From assembly GCF_014873145.1 (NCBI RefSeq), contig NZ_JADBEK010000001.1, positions 3,224,001-3,288,000 on the forward strand: a stretch of 64,000 nt of DNA, given 5' to 3'. The notes under the pieces were generated by a model. That model was not told the DNA's origin. It was given only the letters and a program-made list of their open reading frames with translations, and made no database searches. Below, in pieces: positions 34,361 through 42,260 of this stretch. This DNA is from Nonomuraea angiospora (lineage in GTDB: Bacteria; Actinomycetota; Actinomycetes; Streptosporangiales; Streptosporangiaceae). How positions within the stretch are numbered: the first letter of the stretch is position 1; the number at the start of each line of letters is the position of its first letter. Both the position numbers and the translations under genes were made by a program.

Positions 34361-37300
34361 TTACGGGGTGGTGAGGCGGTTGATGAGGGCTTGGGCGTCG
34401 CGGGTCAGGATCGCGCGGGACGTCGGGTCGGGGACGTTGGTGCGCTTTTCGGCGGCCTTGATGAAGCGCTTCAGCGCCTCGACCGCCTGCCCCGGCCGAC
34501 CGCGCTTCTCGTGCCGCTCCGCCGCGTCGAGCTGCTCCAGCAGCTCCCGGGCTCCCTGGTCGGTCACCGTGCGTGCCTTCTTGAAGTGCGCGATCAGCGC
34601 GCGCACGTCACCGTACGAGGTCGTGGTCGAGAACGTGACGGTCGAGGTCACCGTCCGCCCCGCCCGGTCCGTCGCCGTGGCGACGAGGGAGTGGTCGCCG
34701 AGGGGCAGGGTCCACAGGCGCACGGGCGCGCCCGCGGGCACCGCGGTTCCGTCGAGCTTGGCCGTGGCGCCCTCCACGCCCGAGACCGCGTCCGTCGCCG
34801 TCAGGACCGGGGTGACGGTGCCCGAGTCGCCGTACGGCTTGGCCTCCACGCCGGTGACCGTCAGCGCCGGGTCCGATTTGTCGATCTTGACGGTGACCGT
34901 GCCGACCTGGGAGACGTTGCCGCCGTTGTCGGTGGCCCGGTAGCGGACCTCCTTGGCGCCCTCAGCGCTGAGCGTCACCGGGTTGGCGGCGTTCGCCCAG
35001 GTGGTGCCGCCGTCGAGCGAGTACTGGCGGCTGGCGACCGTGCCGTTGTCGGTCGCGGTGACGGTGAGGGTGACGTTGCGGGTGTACCAGCCGTTCGCCC
35101 CGTCGGGCGAGGCCGGGTTGAGCGTGGCCGTGACGGCGGGCGGGCTGGTGTCGGCTACGCCCCCGCCCTGGAACGTGAACGCGTCCACGTCCACGCCGCC
35201 GGTCGAGGTGACGTACAGGCGGCCGGTTCCCGCGGGCGGGTCGGCGAGCGCGGTGGTGATCGTCTGCCGGCCGTCGCCCGGCGGGATCGTCACCGTCGCG
35301 AACGGCGCGGCGGTGGGCGACTTCCAGCGCAGGGAGAGCGTCCCCGCGCCCGAGGCCCTGGTCTGGACCCCGGTGATGCCGGTGAAGTTGACCGGGTCGT
35401 AGGCGAGCCAGTCGCCCTCGTCGAACGAGGTGATCTTGAACTTGCCCGACGCCCCGTCGTCGGCCGTCCTGGTCACGCCGCTGCTCTGGTCGGCGTGCTC
35501 GGCCTGCGCGAGCTTCGGGTTGAGGGTGAGCGCGGCCTCGCCGAGCGCGCCGGGGATGCCGTTGGCGCCGTTGTCGCGGTAGCTCACGACGACCACGCCA
35601 TAGATGTTCTCGGTCTCGCCGTGCTCGGGCGCGTTCGCGGGCGTCGGCCAGGCGCCGGTGCAGCCGGTGCCGGTGGTCTCGGGGTGGGCGTGCACGTCGT
35701 GCCCGAGGCCGAACGTCCACTGCATGCGCGAGCACACCGGGCTGTCGCCGTCCTCGGCGTCACGCACGGCGATCTTGTACGGCACCGCGTTCCCCCAGTC
35801 GAAGAACCCGCCGTCCGGCGGCGTCTGGACGCTGACCTCGGGCGCGGTGTTGCCGACGGTGATCTCGGCCGAGGTGAGGCCCGCCCGGCCGCCGGAGTCG
35901 GTGACGCGCAGCCGCGCCACGTACTGTCCCAGCTCGGTGTAGGTGTGCGTGGCAGTCGCCCCGGTGGCGTCGAACGTGCCGTTCCCGTCGAAGTCCCACT
36001 CGTACGTCAGCGTCCCCGGCTCGGTGTCCCTGGACGACGACGCGTCGAAGGCGACCGTGAGCGGCGCCTGGCCGCTGGACGTCCTGTCCGTGGTCATCCT
36101 GGCCTGGGGCGTCTTGTTGTCCGGGGTGTAGTCGATCCGGTAGAGCCCGGCGTCGGGGTTCGCGCGGAAGAACCCGTCGCCGTACTCCAGCACGTACAGC
36201 GACCCGTCCGGCCCGAACTCGATGTCCATCGGGCTGTCGGTGATGGGCTGCGCGGCGTCCTTCAGCTCGGCGTTGGGCAGGAAGTGCTCCAGCTTGGTGA
36301 CCGGTCCGTCCGGGTACGTCACGGTGAACGCCGCCAGGTAGTCCTGCGAGAACTCGGCGAAGAACGCCTTGCCGTCCCAGTACGCGGGCAGCTTGCCGGG
36401 CGCCGGGTTGTCCGGGTCGTAGTGGTAGATCGGCCCGCCCATCGGCCCCTGGCCGCCCTGCGGGTCGAAGTCCACGAGCCCGGCCCACTCGGCCGGCTGG
36501 TGGGTGTTGTTGTCGCCGTAGTAGAGGTCGGCGGGGACGGCCGGCGGGAGCCGGTCGATGCCGGTGTTCCAGCGCGAGGTGTTCAGCGGCCCGGCCGCGC
36601 AGTCGAACCACGGCCCCGGCTGGGCGGTCTCGAAGTCCCAGTCGTTGTAGTTGAAGTTGTTGCCCGTGCAGTAGGGCCAGCCGCTGTTCATGGGCTTGGC
36701 GAGCGGGGTGATGTTCCACTCGACGTAGCCGAGCGGGCCCCGGTTCGGGTCGGGGGTGCCGGCGTCGGGGCCGTAGTCGGCCCACGACAGGGTGCCCGTC
36801 TCCGCGTCCACGTCCATCCGGAACGGGTTGCGCACCCCGGTCACGAAGATCTCCGGCCGCGTTCTGTCCGTGCCCGGCGGGAACAGGTTGCCCTGGGGGA
36901 TCGTGTACGTGCCGTCGTCCGCGACCTTGATCCGCAGGATCTTGCCGCGCAGGTCGTTGCTGCTGCCCGCGCCGCGCCGGGAGTCGAAGCCGGGGTTCAT
37001 GCCGGGCGCGTCGTTGTTGGGCGCGTACCCGTTGGCGCCCGGCGCGCCCGCCGGGGTGTTGTCGCCGGTGGCGAGGTAGAGGTTGCCGTCGGCGTCCCAG
37101 TCCACGTCGCCGGCCACGTGGCAGCACTGCCCGCGCTGCGTCTCGACCTTGATGATGACCTGCTCGGTGGACAGGTCGAGCGCGTTGCCGGTCCACTTGA
37201 AGCGGGAGAGCTGGTTGTAGCCCTTCCACTGGTTCCAGTACGTCTCGTCGGCCCCGGCGGGCAGCGAGTTGGGCGCCGAGCCGGCCGGGGTCGTCTCCGG

Positions 37301-37678
37301 GTAGGGCGCCGACATGGTCTTGGGCGCGTAGTAGAGGTAGACCCAGTGGTTCTCGCTGAAGCGGGGGTCGAGGGAGACCGTCTGCAGCCCGTCCTCGGAG
37401 TTGTTGTAGACGGGGACGGTGTTGACGATCTTCGTGACGCCGCTGGCGGGGTCGGTCAGCCGCAGGTCGCCGTTGCGCGCGGTGTGCAGGACCCGCCGGT
37501 CGGGCAGGACGGCCAGGTCGATCGGCTCGCCCACGTTCTTGGTCAGCGTGATCTTCTCGTAGCTCGACCACTCGGTGGCCGGTTCGTGCGCCTGGGCAGG
37601 GCCGGACAAAGGACCGGGTAAGACGAGTGCCGTGGCGGCCAGGCAGAAGCCGCCGAGCACCGCGAGGGTACGCTGCAT
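34361..37678 (-). CDS. Secreted PQQ-type sugar dehydrogenase with PKD, CBM6-like and FIMAH-like domains
   Basis: 1105 aa with a signal peptide (ends near A-Q-A). Residues about 35-470 form a GDH/HHIP-type six-bladed propeller (N-V-G-E-P-I-D-L-A-V-L-P-D-R-R-V, G-L-Q-T-V-S-L-D-P). A PKD domain follows (about 495-580; Y-E-W-D-F-D-G-N-G-T-F). Next comes a carbohydrate-binding-module-6-like domain (about 690-800), two Ig-like domains with R-Q-Y-S-L-D-G-G-T-T-W, and a helical C-terminus resembling FIMAH (I-A-H-F-K-K-A-R...). The likely role is oxidation of, or binding to, polysaccharide-derived sugars outside the cell. Neighbour: a Tat-exported TIM-barrel protein just upstream. Confidence 0.85.
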   Translation of the reverse strand: MQRTLAVLGGFCLAATALVLPGPLSGPAQAHEPATEWSSYEKITLTKNVGEPIDLAVLPDRRVLHTARNGDLRLTDPASGVTKIVNTVPVYNNSEDGLQTVSLDPRFSENHWVYLYYAPKTMSAPYPETTPAGSAPNSLPAGADETYWNQWKGYNQLSRFKWTGNALDLSTEQVIIKVETQRGQCCHVAGDVDWDADGNLYLATGDNTPAGAPGANGYAPNNDAPGMNPGFDSRRGAGSSNDLRGKILRIKVADDGTYTIPQGNLFPPGTDRTRPEIFVTGVRNPFRMDVDAETGTLSWADYGPDAGTPDPNRGPLGYVEWNITPLAKPMNSGWPYCTGNNFNYNDWDFETAQPGPWFDCAAGPLNTSRWNTGIDRLPPAVPADLYYGDNNTHQPAEWAGLVDFDPQGGQGPMGGPIYHYDPDNPAPGKLPAYWDGKAFFAEFSQDYLAAFTVTYPDGPVTKLEHFLPNAELKDAAQPITDSPMDIEFGPDGSLYVLEYGDGFFRANPDAGLYRIDYTPDNKTPQARMTTDRTSSGQAPLTVAFDASSSRDTEPGTLTYEWDFDGNGTFDATGATATHTYTELGQYVARLRVTDSGGRAGLTSAEITVGNTAPEVSVQTPPDGGFFDWGNAVPYKIAVRDAEDGDSPVCSRMQWTFGLGHDVHAHPETTGTGCTGAWPTPANAPEHGETENIYGVVVVSYRDNGANGIPGALGEAALTLNPKLAQAEHADQSSGVTRTADDGASGKFKITSFDEGDWLAYDPVNFTGITGVQTRASGAGTLSLRWKSPTAAPFATVTIPPGDGRQTITTALADPPAGTGRLYVTSTGGVDVDAFTFQGGGVADTSPPAVTATLNPASPDGANGWYTRNVTLTVTATDNGTVASRQYSLDGGTTWANAANPVTLSAEGAKEVRYRATDNGGNVSQVGTVTVKIDKSDPALTVTGVEAKPYGDSGTVTPVLTATDAVSGVEGATAKLDGTAVPAGAPVRLWTLPLGDHSLVATATDRAGRTVTSTVTFSTTTSYGDVRALIAHFKKARTVTDQGARELLEQLDAAERHEKRGRPGQAVEALKRFIKAAEKRTNVPDPTSRAILTRDAQALINRLTTP

Positions 37679-37718
37679 GGTGATGCCGCTCCTAGGACGA
37701 GGAGTGTCATGACCCGGG

Positions 37719-37759
37719 CCGCCACGCCTGCCGCTGCAACGGCAGGGATCGCGTGGCGG
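37719..37759 (-). terminator. Nested hairpin between the TIM-barrel and dehydrogenase genes
   Basis: Outer stem CCGCCACGC / GCGTGGCGG (9 bp) encloses CTGCCG / CGGCAG (6 bp, 6-base loop). It could partly terminate upstream transcription or stabilise RNA within the pair of genes. Confidence 0.6.
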
Positions 37760-37778
37760 TCCGGCCCTGAGGTGAGGG

Positions 37779-38906
37779 TCAGCCGCGCAGGGCGGCCAGG
37801 TTGCGGTAGCTGAGCTCGGCGTACTGCAGCGACTGGCCCGGGTCCGCGCCGGGCGCGTTGTCCTGCTCGTACATCGGGTTGTGCAGGCCCCTGGAGCGCA
37901 GCCGGCCGAAGAAGCGGGCGTAGTCGATGTCCCCGGCCCCGAACGGCACCATGTCGTAGCCGTTGGCGGTGCCCGGGTTGGACGTGCCGTCCTTGGCGTG
38001 GAACAGCGGGAACCGCTTCTCCTGCGCCAGCACGGTGGCGAGCGGGTCGAAGACGTCGGTCTGCGCCGAGCCGTCGGGCGCGGTGTACGTGCGGTGCTTG
38101 AACTGGGCCACGTGCGCCCAGAAGATGTCCATCTCGAAGTAGACCCGCCTGGGGTCGCTGATCTTGAAGAAGTACTCCAGCTTGCGGATGCCCGAGGAGC
38201 GGGTGGGCCGGCCCTGGTCGTCGAGCGGGCCGCTGTCGAGCAGGAACGCGTACGCCGCGTCGTGGTTGTGCGTGTAGAGCTTGAGCCCGGCCTGGCAGGC
38301 GAGCTCGCCGAGCGCGTTCCACTTCTCCGCCGCCACGTCCCAGTCGGCCTTGTACGCGCTGCCCGTCGGGTCGGAGCCGGTGCCCACGTGGTCCAGGCCG
38401 AGGATGTTGGCGATCTCCAGCACCTGCTTGAACCGGTCGAGGTCGGCGGTGCTGAGCGGCCACGAGGCCGGGATGAAGCCGTGGTTGCCCTCGGCCCGCA
38501 GCCCGTTGTCGTCGAGCCAGCTCCGCAGCAGCCGGGCGCCCTCGACGGTCTCCAGGTTCGCGCCGCCCTCCGCGTTGGCGTGCTGCCGGTATCCGGCGAA
38601 CTCGACCTGCTGGTAGCCGATGCGCCCGAGCGCCTCGAACACGCGGCGGAAGCCGGACGGAAGGGTGGTGGACGCCGGGTCGCGGCCGATGGCGTCGCGG
38701 ACGGTGTAGAGGATGATGCCGCGCTTGCCCGGCGGGATCAGCGGCCGGTTCCACCCGCTCTGGGCCTGCACGGGGTCGGCGGCGGCGGGCTGGGCGAGGG
38801 GGACGGCGGCCGCGGCGGCGATGCCGGCGGTGGCCGCGAGCAAGCGGCGGCGGCTCAGGCCGAGTGTGCGGCGGAGCGCCTCTTCCTGCTCATGGAGCTG
38901 GCTCAC
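37779..38906 (-). CDS. Tat-exported xylose-isomerase-like TIM-barrel protein
   Basis: 375 aa. The N-terminus has a twin-arginine signal, L-S-R-R-R-L-L-A-A-T-A-G, followed by an Ala-rich stretch and A-A-A-D. The mature part is an AP endonuclease-2/sugar phosphate isomerase fold: R-G-I-I-L-Y-T-V-R-D near the start, Q-Q-V-E-F-A-G-Y, and metal-type residues in Y-T-H-N-H-D and V-Y-F-E-M-D-I-F-W-A-H. I chose GTG 38906 because AAAGGGA lies 7 bases upstream. It is just upstream of the sugar dehydrogenase and downstream of the ROK regulator. Substrate unknown. Confidence 0.82.
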   Translation of the reverse strand: MSQLHEQEEALRRTLGLSRRRLLAATAGIAAAAAVPLAQPAAADPVQAQSGWNRPLIPPGKRGIILYTVRDAIGRDPASTTLPSGFRRVFEALGRIGYQQVEFAGYRQHANAEGGANLETVEGARLLRSWLDDNGLRAEGNHGFIPASWPLSTADLDRFKQVLEIANILGLDHVGTGSDPTGSAYKADWDVAAEKWNALGELACQAGLKLYTHNHDAAYAFLLDSGPLDDQGRPTRSSGIRKLEYFFKISDPRRVYFEMDIFWAHVAQFKHRTYTAPDGSAQTDVFDPLATVLAQEKRFPLFHAKDGTSNPGTANGYDMVPFGAGDIDYARFFGRLRSRGLHNPMYEQDNAPGADPGQSLQYAELSYRNLAALRG

Positions 38907-39034
38907 GCGGGTTTCCCTTTCTCGAGGGACGCGTGCGCCGACCACGTCACGGCGGAACTGTGCCCGGCTCCACGAGCATGCCACCGCGCGGGGAGCCTGC
39001 GACGATCAATTGTTACTACGCCGCACAGACGCGG

Positions 39035-40213
39035 TCAATGGTGTCCGAAAGCCTGATCGATGGCGTCCGGCGCGAGCACGTGGTCGACGATCATGACGGC
39101 GGCTCCGACGACGCCCGCCCGGTCGCCGAGCCGGCTCGACCTGATGCCGAGGTGCTGGGTGGCCAGCGGGAGCGACCGGCTGTAGATCGTCTCCCTGACC
39201 CCCGCCAGCACCTGCTCGCCCGCCTCGGCGACGTCCCCGCCGATGACGATGAGCGAGGGGTTGAAGAAGTTCACGATCGAGGCCATCACGGCGCCGACCT
39301 CGCGGCCGGCCTGCCTGACGAGCCGCGTGGCGCGCAGGTCGCCCGCGCGCATCAGCGCCACGACGTCCCGGCTGCCGTGCGCCTCCACCCCGGCGGCGCG
39401 CAGCTGCGCGGCCATGGACGCGCCGCCCGCGAGCGCCTCCAGGCAGCCGGTGTTGCCGCACCGGCAGGGCGCCTCGGAGGCCGGGACCCGGATGTGGCCG
39501 ACGTCCCCCGCGGCGCCCTGCGCGCCCCGGTGCAGCCGGCCGCCGGAGATGATGCCGCAGCCGATGCCGGTGCCGATCTTGATGAAGATCAGGTGGTCGA
39601 TCTCGGGCCCGGCGGCCCAGTGCTCGCCGAGCGCCATGATGTTCACGTCGTTGTCGGCCAGCACCGGCGCGCCGAGCCGCGCCCCGAGCCAGCCGGGCAC
39701 GTCGAAGCCGTCCCAGCCGGGCATGATCGGCGGGTTCACCGGCCGCCCCGACGCGTGCTCCACCGGTCCGGGCAGCCCGACGCCGACCCCGCACACCTGG
39801 TCGAGGTCGCGCCCGACATCGGCCAGCAGCTCGCGGAAGGCGGTGGCGACCCACTCCAGGGTGGGCTCGGGCCCCCGGTCGACGGGCAGCTCGGCGGCCC
39901 GTTCGGCGAGCACGGTCATGCCGAGATCGAGCACGGCCAGGCGGGCGCGGGTGGCGCCCAGATCGGCCGCGAGCACCACCCGCGCGCCCTCGTTGAACGC
40001 GAACACCGCCGCCGGGCGGCCCCCGGAGGAGATCGAGTCGTCGGCGGCCACCACCCAGCTCCCGGCGATCAGCGCGTCGAGCCGCTGCGACACGGTGGAC
40101 CTGGACAGGCCGGTGAGCTGGGCCAGCTCGCCGCGGGTGCGCGCCCGCCCGTCCCGGAGGATCGCCAGCAGCGCCCCCGCTCCCGCGCTCTGGCCGTTGG
40201 ATCCCGTTGGCAT
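39035..40213 (-). CDS. ROK-family transcriptional regulator
   Basis: 392 aa. Winged helix (about 15-70; G-L-S-R-S-T-V-S-Q-R-L-D-A-L), then a ROK sugar-kinase-like domain: D-L-G-A-T-R-A-R-L-A near 95, G-V-G-L-P-G-P-V, and the zinc motif C-R-C-G-N-T-G-C-L-E-A. The first gene in a minus-strand series with the TIM-barrel and dehydrogenase genes, which it may control. The start is ATG 40213; GTG 40219 is possible. Confidence 0.9.
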   Translation of the reverse strand: MPTGSNGQSAGAGALLAILRDGRARTRGELAQLTGLSRSTVSQRLDALIAGSWVVAADDSISSGGRPAAVFAFNEGARVVLAADLGATRARLAVLDLGMTVLAERAAELPVDRGPEPTLEWVATAFRELLADVGRDLDQVCGVGVGLPGPVEHASGRPVNPPIMPGWDGFDVPGWLGARLGAPVLADNDVNIMALGEHWAAGPEIDHLIFIKIGTGIGCGIISGGRLHRGAQGAAGDVGHIRVPASEAPCRCGNTGCLEALAGGASMAAQLRAAGVEAHGSRDVVALMRAGDLRATRLVRQAGREVGAVMASIVNFFNPSLIVIGGDVAEAGEQVLAGVRETIYSRSLPLATQHLGIRSSRLGDRAGVVGAAVMIVDHVLAPDAIDQAFGHH

Positions 40214-40491
40214 GAGCACTAGCTTACTTCGATGATCGACCGACTTATGTTGACAGAAACTAAAAGCCCGATCTATCGTCCCGAAATGTGCCGGACATAT
40301 GTGGGCAACAGTCCACATTTCGTGAGATCGTCCGGCAATTCCCGAGCTCCGGCCCGGGATCAACGCTCCACGTCTGGAGGATTCGGTCCGGCCCTCGCCC
40401 GCAGTCGCGCCGAGACGCGGGCCCCGAAGGGATGCCACCCGGCCGGATCCTCCACAGGACCTCGTTCCAGCGATCCGGAAATCAGCGTTTC

Positions 40492-40503
40492 GGGAGCGCT
40501 CCC
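40492..40503. promoter_or_regulatory. CebR-like operator, copy 1
   Basis: Perfect palindrome GGGAGCGCTCCC, flanked C...A. The known CebR (cellobiose repressor, LacI family) consensus is TGGGAGCGCTCCCA; only the first flank differs. 279 bases upstream of the ROK start. Confidence 0.7.
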
Positions 40504-40616
40504 AAATCTATCAGGCCCCGATTTGAGCTGCTCGCATACCTGTAAATCCTGCGACAGGCCGACGTAATCACGTCGAGAGGGCGGTCCTGACACCCCAGAC
40601 AGGCCATACTTCGCTT

Positions 40617-40628
40617 GGGAGCGCTCCC
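40617..40628. promoter_or_regulatory. CebR-like operator, copy 2
   Basis: Same palindrome, flanked T...G, 125 bases from copy 1 (centre to centre). No cebR gene or cellobiose transporter is in the window. Confidence 0.7.
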
Positions 40629-40648
40629 GTAGGCAGGGAAACCCTCGT

Positions 40649-40699
40649 CGCGGGGGCCGCCCTTCGCGAGTCCCTGGGATCTCGCGGGCGGCCCCCGCG
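40649..40699 (-). terminator. Terminator of the esterase gene
   Basis: 14-base inverted repeat (CGCGGGGGCCGCCC / GGGCGGCCCCCGCG) enclosing a second small stem, starting about 10 bases after the esterase stop on the minus strand. Confidence 0.8.
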
Positions 40700-40709
40700 G
40701 CGCATCAGC

Positions 40710-42260
40710 TCAGCCGGCCTCCCACAGATCGCAGTTGTGCTCGGCGAGCATCGTGGCCAGCGGGACCGGCGCGGACCGGCCGCCCGCCCTCAGGGACATG
40801 ACGAGGGAGGTCCCGTTGAAGGCCGGCCAGCGCGCGGAGTGCGCCGCCCGCGGCTGCCCGGTGATCGTGAACGACCCCCAGTAGTGCACCATGTCGCGGG
40901 CCAGCCGCCGCTCCGAGGCGTCGAACGTCGGCGCGATCGGCGTGCCGTTGTCGAAGCTCGGCCACAGGTAGGCCAGCTCGGCGGCGTGCCCCGCGCCCCA
41001 CTCGTAGCCGGCCGGCTCGGGGCTCAGGCCGGGGCCGGTGCGGTGGTCGAAGCGGTAGCCGTACACGCGGGTGTGGGCGGACAGGGCCTCGATGAAGCGC
41101 AGCGCCGGGCAGCCGCCGAGGCCGGCCAGGAAGCCGGAGTCGGTGAAGACGGCCGCCGCCAGGTACGCCGAGGTGAACTGGTCGGACTGCGCCGGCCACG
41201 GATACCTGGCCAGGACGGCGTCGGCGCGGTCGGGGAAGAGGCCGCGGACCCAGCCCTCGTACTGCTCCCTGGTCCAGCCGCGGGCGCCCTGCAGGAACGT
41301 GCGGCCCTCGTCGCGGGTGGAGCCGACGATCAGGGGGACCCGCTGGAAGCGGCCCGCCCGCGCGGCGCTGTCGGGGTTCTCCGGCAGGGCGGGCGTGCCG
41401 TACAGGAACGAGGCGAACTGCGGCCCGTCGACCAGCTTGGCCGCGCTCAGCCCGCGCAGGCAGGCCAGGTCGGAGCAGCCGAGCGTGGTGGCGATGGAGG
41501 CGCCGGCCTGCTCGCCCTCCGCGTACGGGCGGCTCGTGCAGGACCCGCTCTGGATGATCGCGCGGGCGAACAGCCCGGCCGAGGCGGGCGAGGTGAGGTT
41601 GGCGCAGACGGAGAAGCCGCCGGCCGACTCGCCGTCGATGGTCACCTGGCGGGGGTCGCCGCCGAACGCGGCGATGTTGCGGCGCACCCAGCGCAGCGCG
41701 GCCTGCTGGTCGGCCAGGCCGTAGTTGCCGGACGTGCCCGCCTCCGCGGCCAGCAGCGGGTGGGCCAGGTAGCCGAACACGCCGAGCCGGTAGTTGACGC
41801 TCACCACGACGACGTTCTCGAGCTGGGCGATCAGGGTGCCGTCGTGCTGGTTGGCCGAGCCGTTCTGCAGGCCGCCGCCGTGGATCCAGAACAGCACGGG
41901 CAGCCGCTGCCCGGCCTTCGTGCCGGCGGGGCGGAACACGTTGAGGTAGAGGCAGTCCTCGGTCTCGGATCGGGGGCCGTTGGTGCCGGCGGCGGCGGGA
42001 CAGCGGTTGCCCCACTGGGACGCCTCGCGCACGCCCTGCCACGCGGACGCCGGCCGGGGCGCCCGCCAGCGCAGCTCGCCGACGGGCGGGGCGGCGTACG
42101 GGAGGGCGAGGAAGCGGTCGACGCCGTCCGCGCGGGCCCCGCGTACGAGGCCGGTGTCGGTACGCGCGATCGGCCGGTCGCCGCCCGACGCCGCGGCGGG
42201 CACGGGGAGGGCGGCGGCGGCCAGGACCGCCGCGGCGAACGCGATCAGTAATCGTCTCAT
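40710..42260 (-). CDS. Secreted type-B carboxylesterase
   Basis: 516 aa with a signal peptide (ends near A-A-S-G). Carboxylesterase family: oxyanion hole F-W-I-H-G-G-G (about 124-130) and catalytic S212 in G-E-S-A-G-G. Typical E-D-C-L-Y-L-N motif at about 101-107. The start ATG overlaps the stop of the GH3 gene by 4 bases, so the two are translated together: a glucosidase and an esterase acting outside the cell, perhaps on esterified glycosides. Confidence 0.9.
   Translation of the reverse strand: MRRLLIAFAAAVLAAAALPVPAAASGGDRPIARTDTGLVRGARADGVDRFLALPYAAPPVGELRWRAPRPASAWQGVREASQWGNRCPAAAGTNGPRSETEDCLYLNVFRPAGTKAGQRLPVLFWIHGGGLQNGSANQHDGTLIAQLENVVVVSVNYRLGVFGYLAHPLLAAEAGTSGNYGLADQQAALRWVRRNIAAFGGDPRQVTIDGESAGGFSVCANLTSPASAGLFARAIIQSGSCTSRPYAEGEQAGASIATTLGCSDLACLRGLSAAKLVDGPQFASFLYGTPALPENPDSAARAGRFQRVPLIVGSTRDEGRTFLQGARGWTREQYEGWVRGLFPDRADAVLARYPWPAQSDQFTSAYLAAAVFTDSGFLAGLGGCPALRFIEALSAHTRVYGYRFDHRTGPGLSPEPAGYEWGAGHAAELAYLWPSFDNGTPIAPTFDASERRLARDMVHYWGSFTITGQPRAAHSARWPAFNGTSLVMSLRAGGRSAPVPLATMLAEHNCDLWEAG

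Larger units (their letters stand above)
40214..40709. other. Intergenic region upstream of the ROK gene with two CebR-like boxes
   Basis: 496 bases with no convincing gene. From the ROK side it holds an AT-richer promoter-like zone (about 40225-40340, with TTGACA at about 40250 on the plus strand), then two GGGAGCGCTCCC palindromes (40492-40503, 40617-40628), then the terminator hairpin of the esterase gene (40649-40699). Confidence 0.75.

Noticed and set aside
34190..37621. 1143-codon open frame on the plus strand opposite the sugar dehydrogenase gene
   Set aside because: The minus-strand frame has a signal peptide and several known domains. The plus frame gives Arg/Val/Gly/His-rich low-complexity sequence, a typical GC-rich antisense artefact.
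40232..40567. Possible 111-aa gene in the gap upstream of the ROK gene
   Set aside because: No ribosome binding site, no recognisable domain, Ser/Arg-rich composition, and it would run through one of the palindromic operators.
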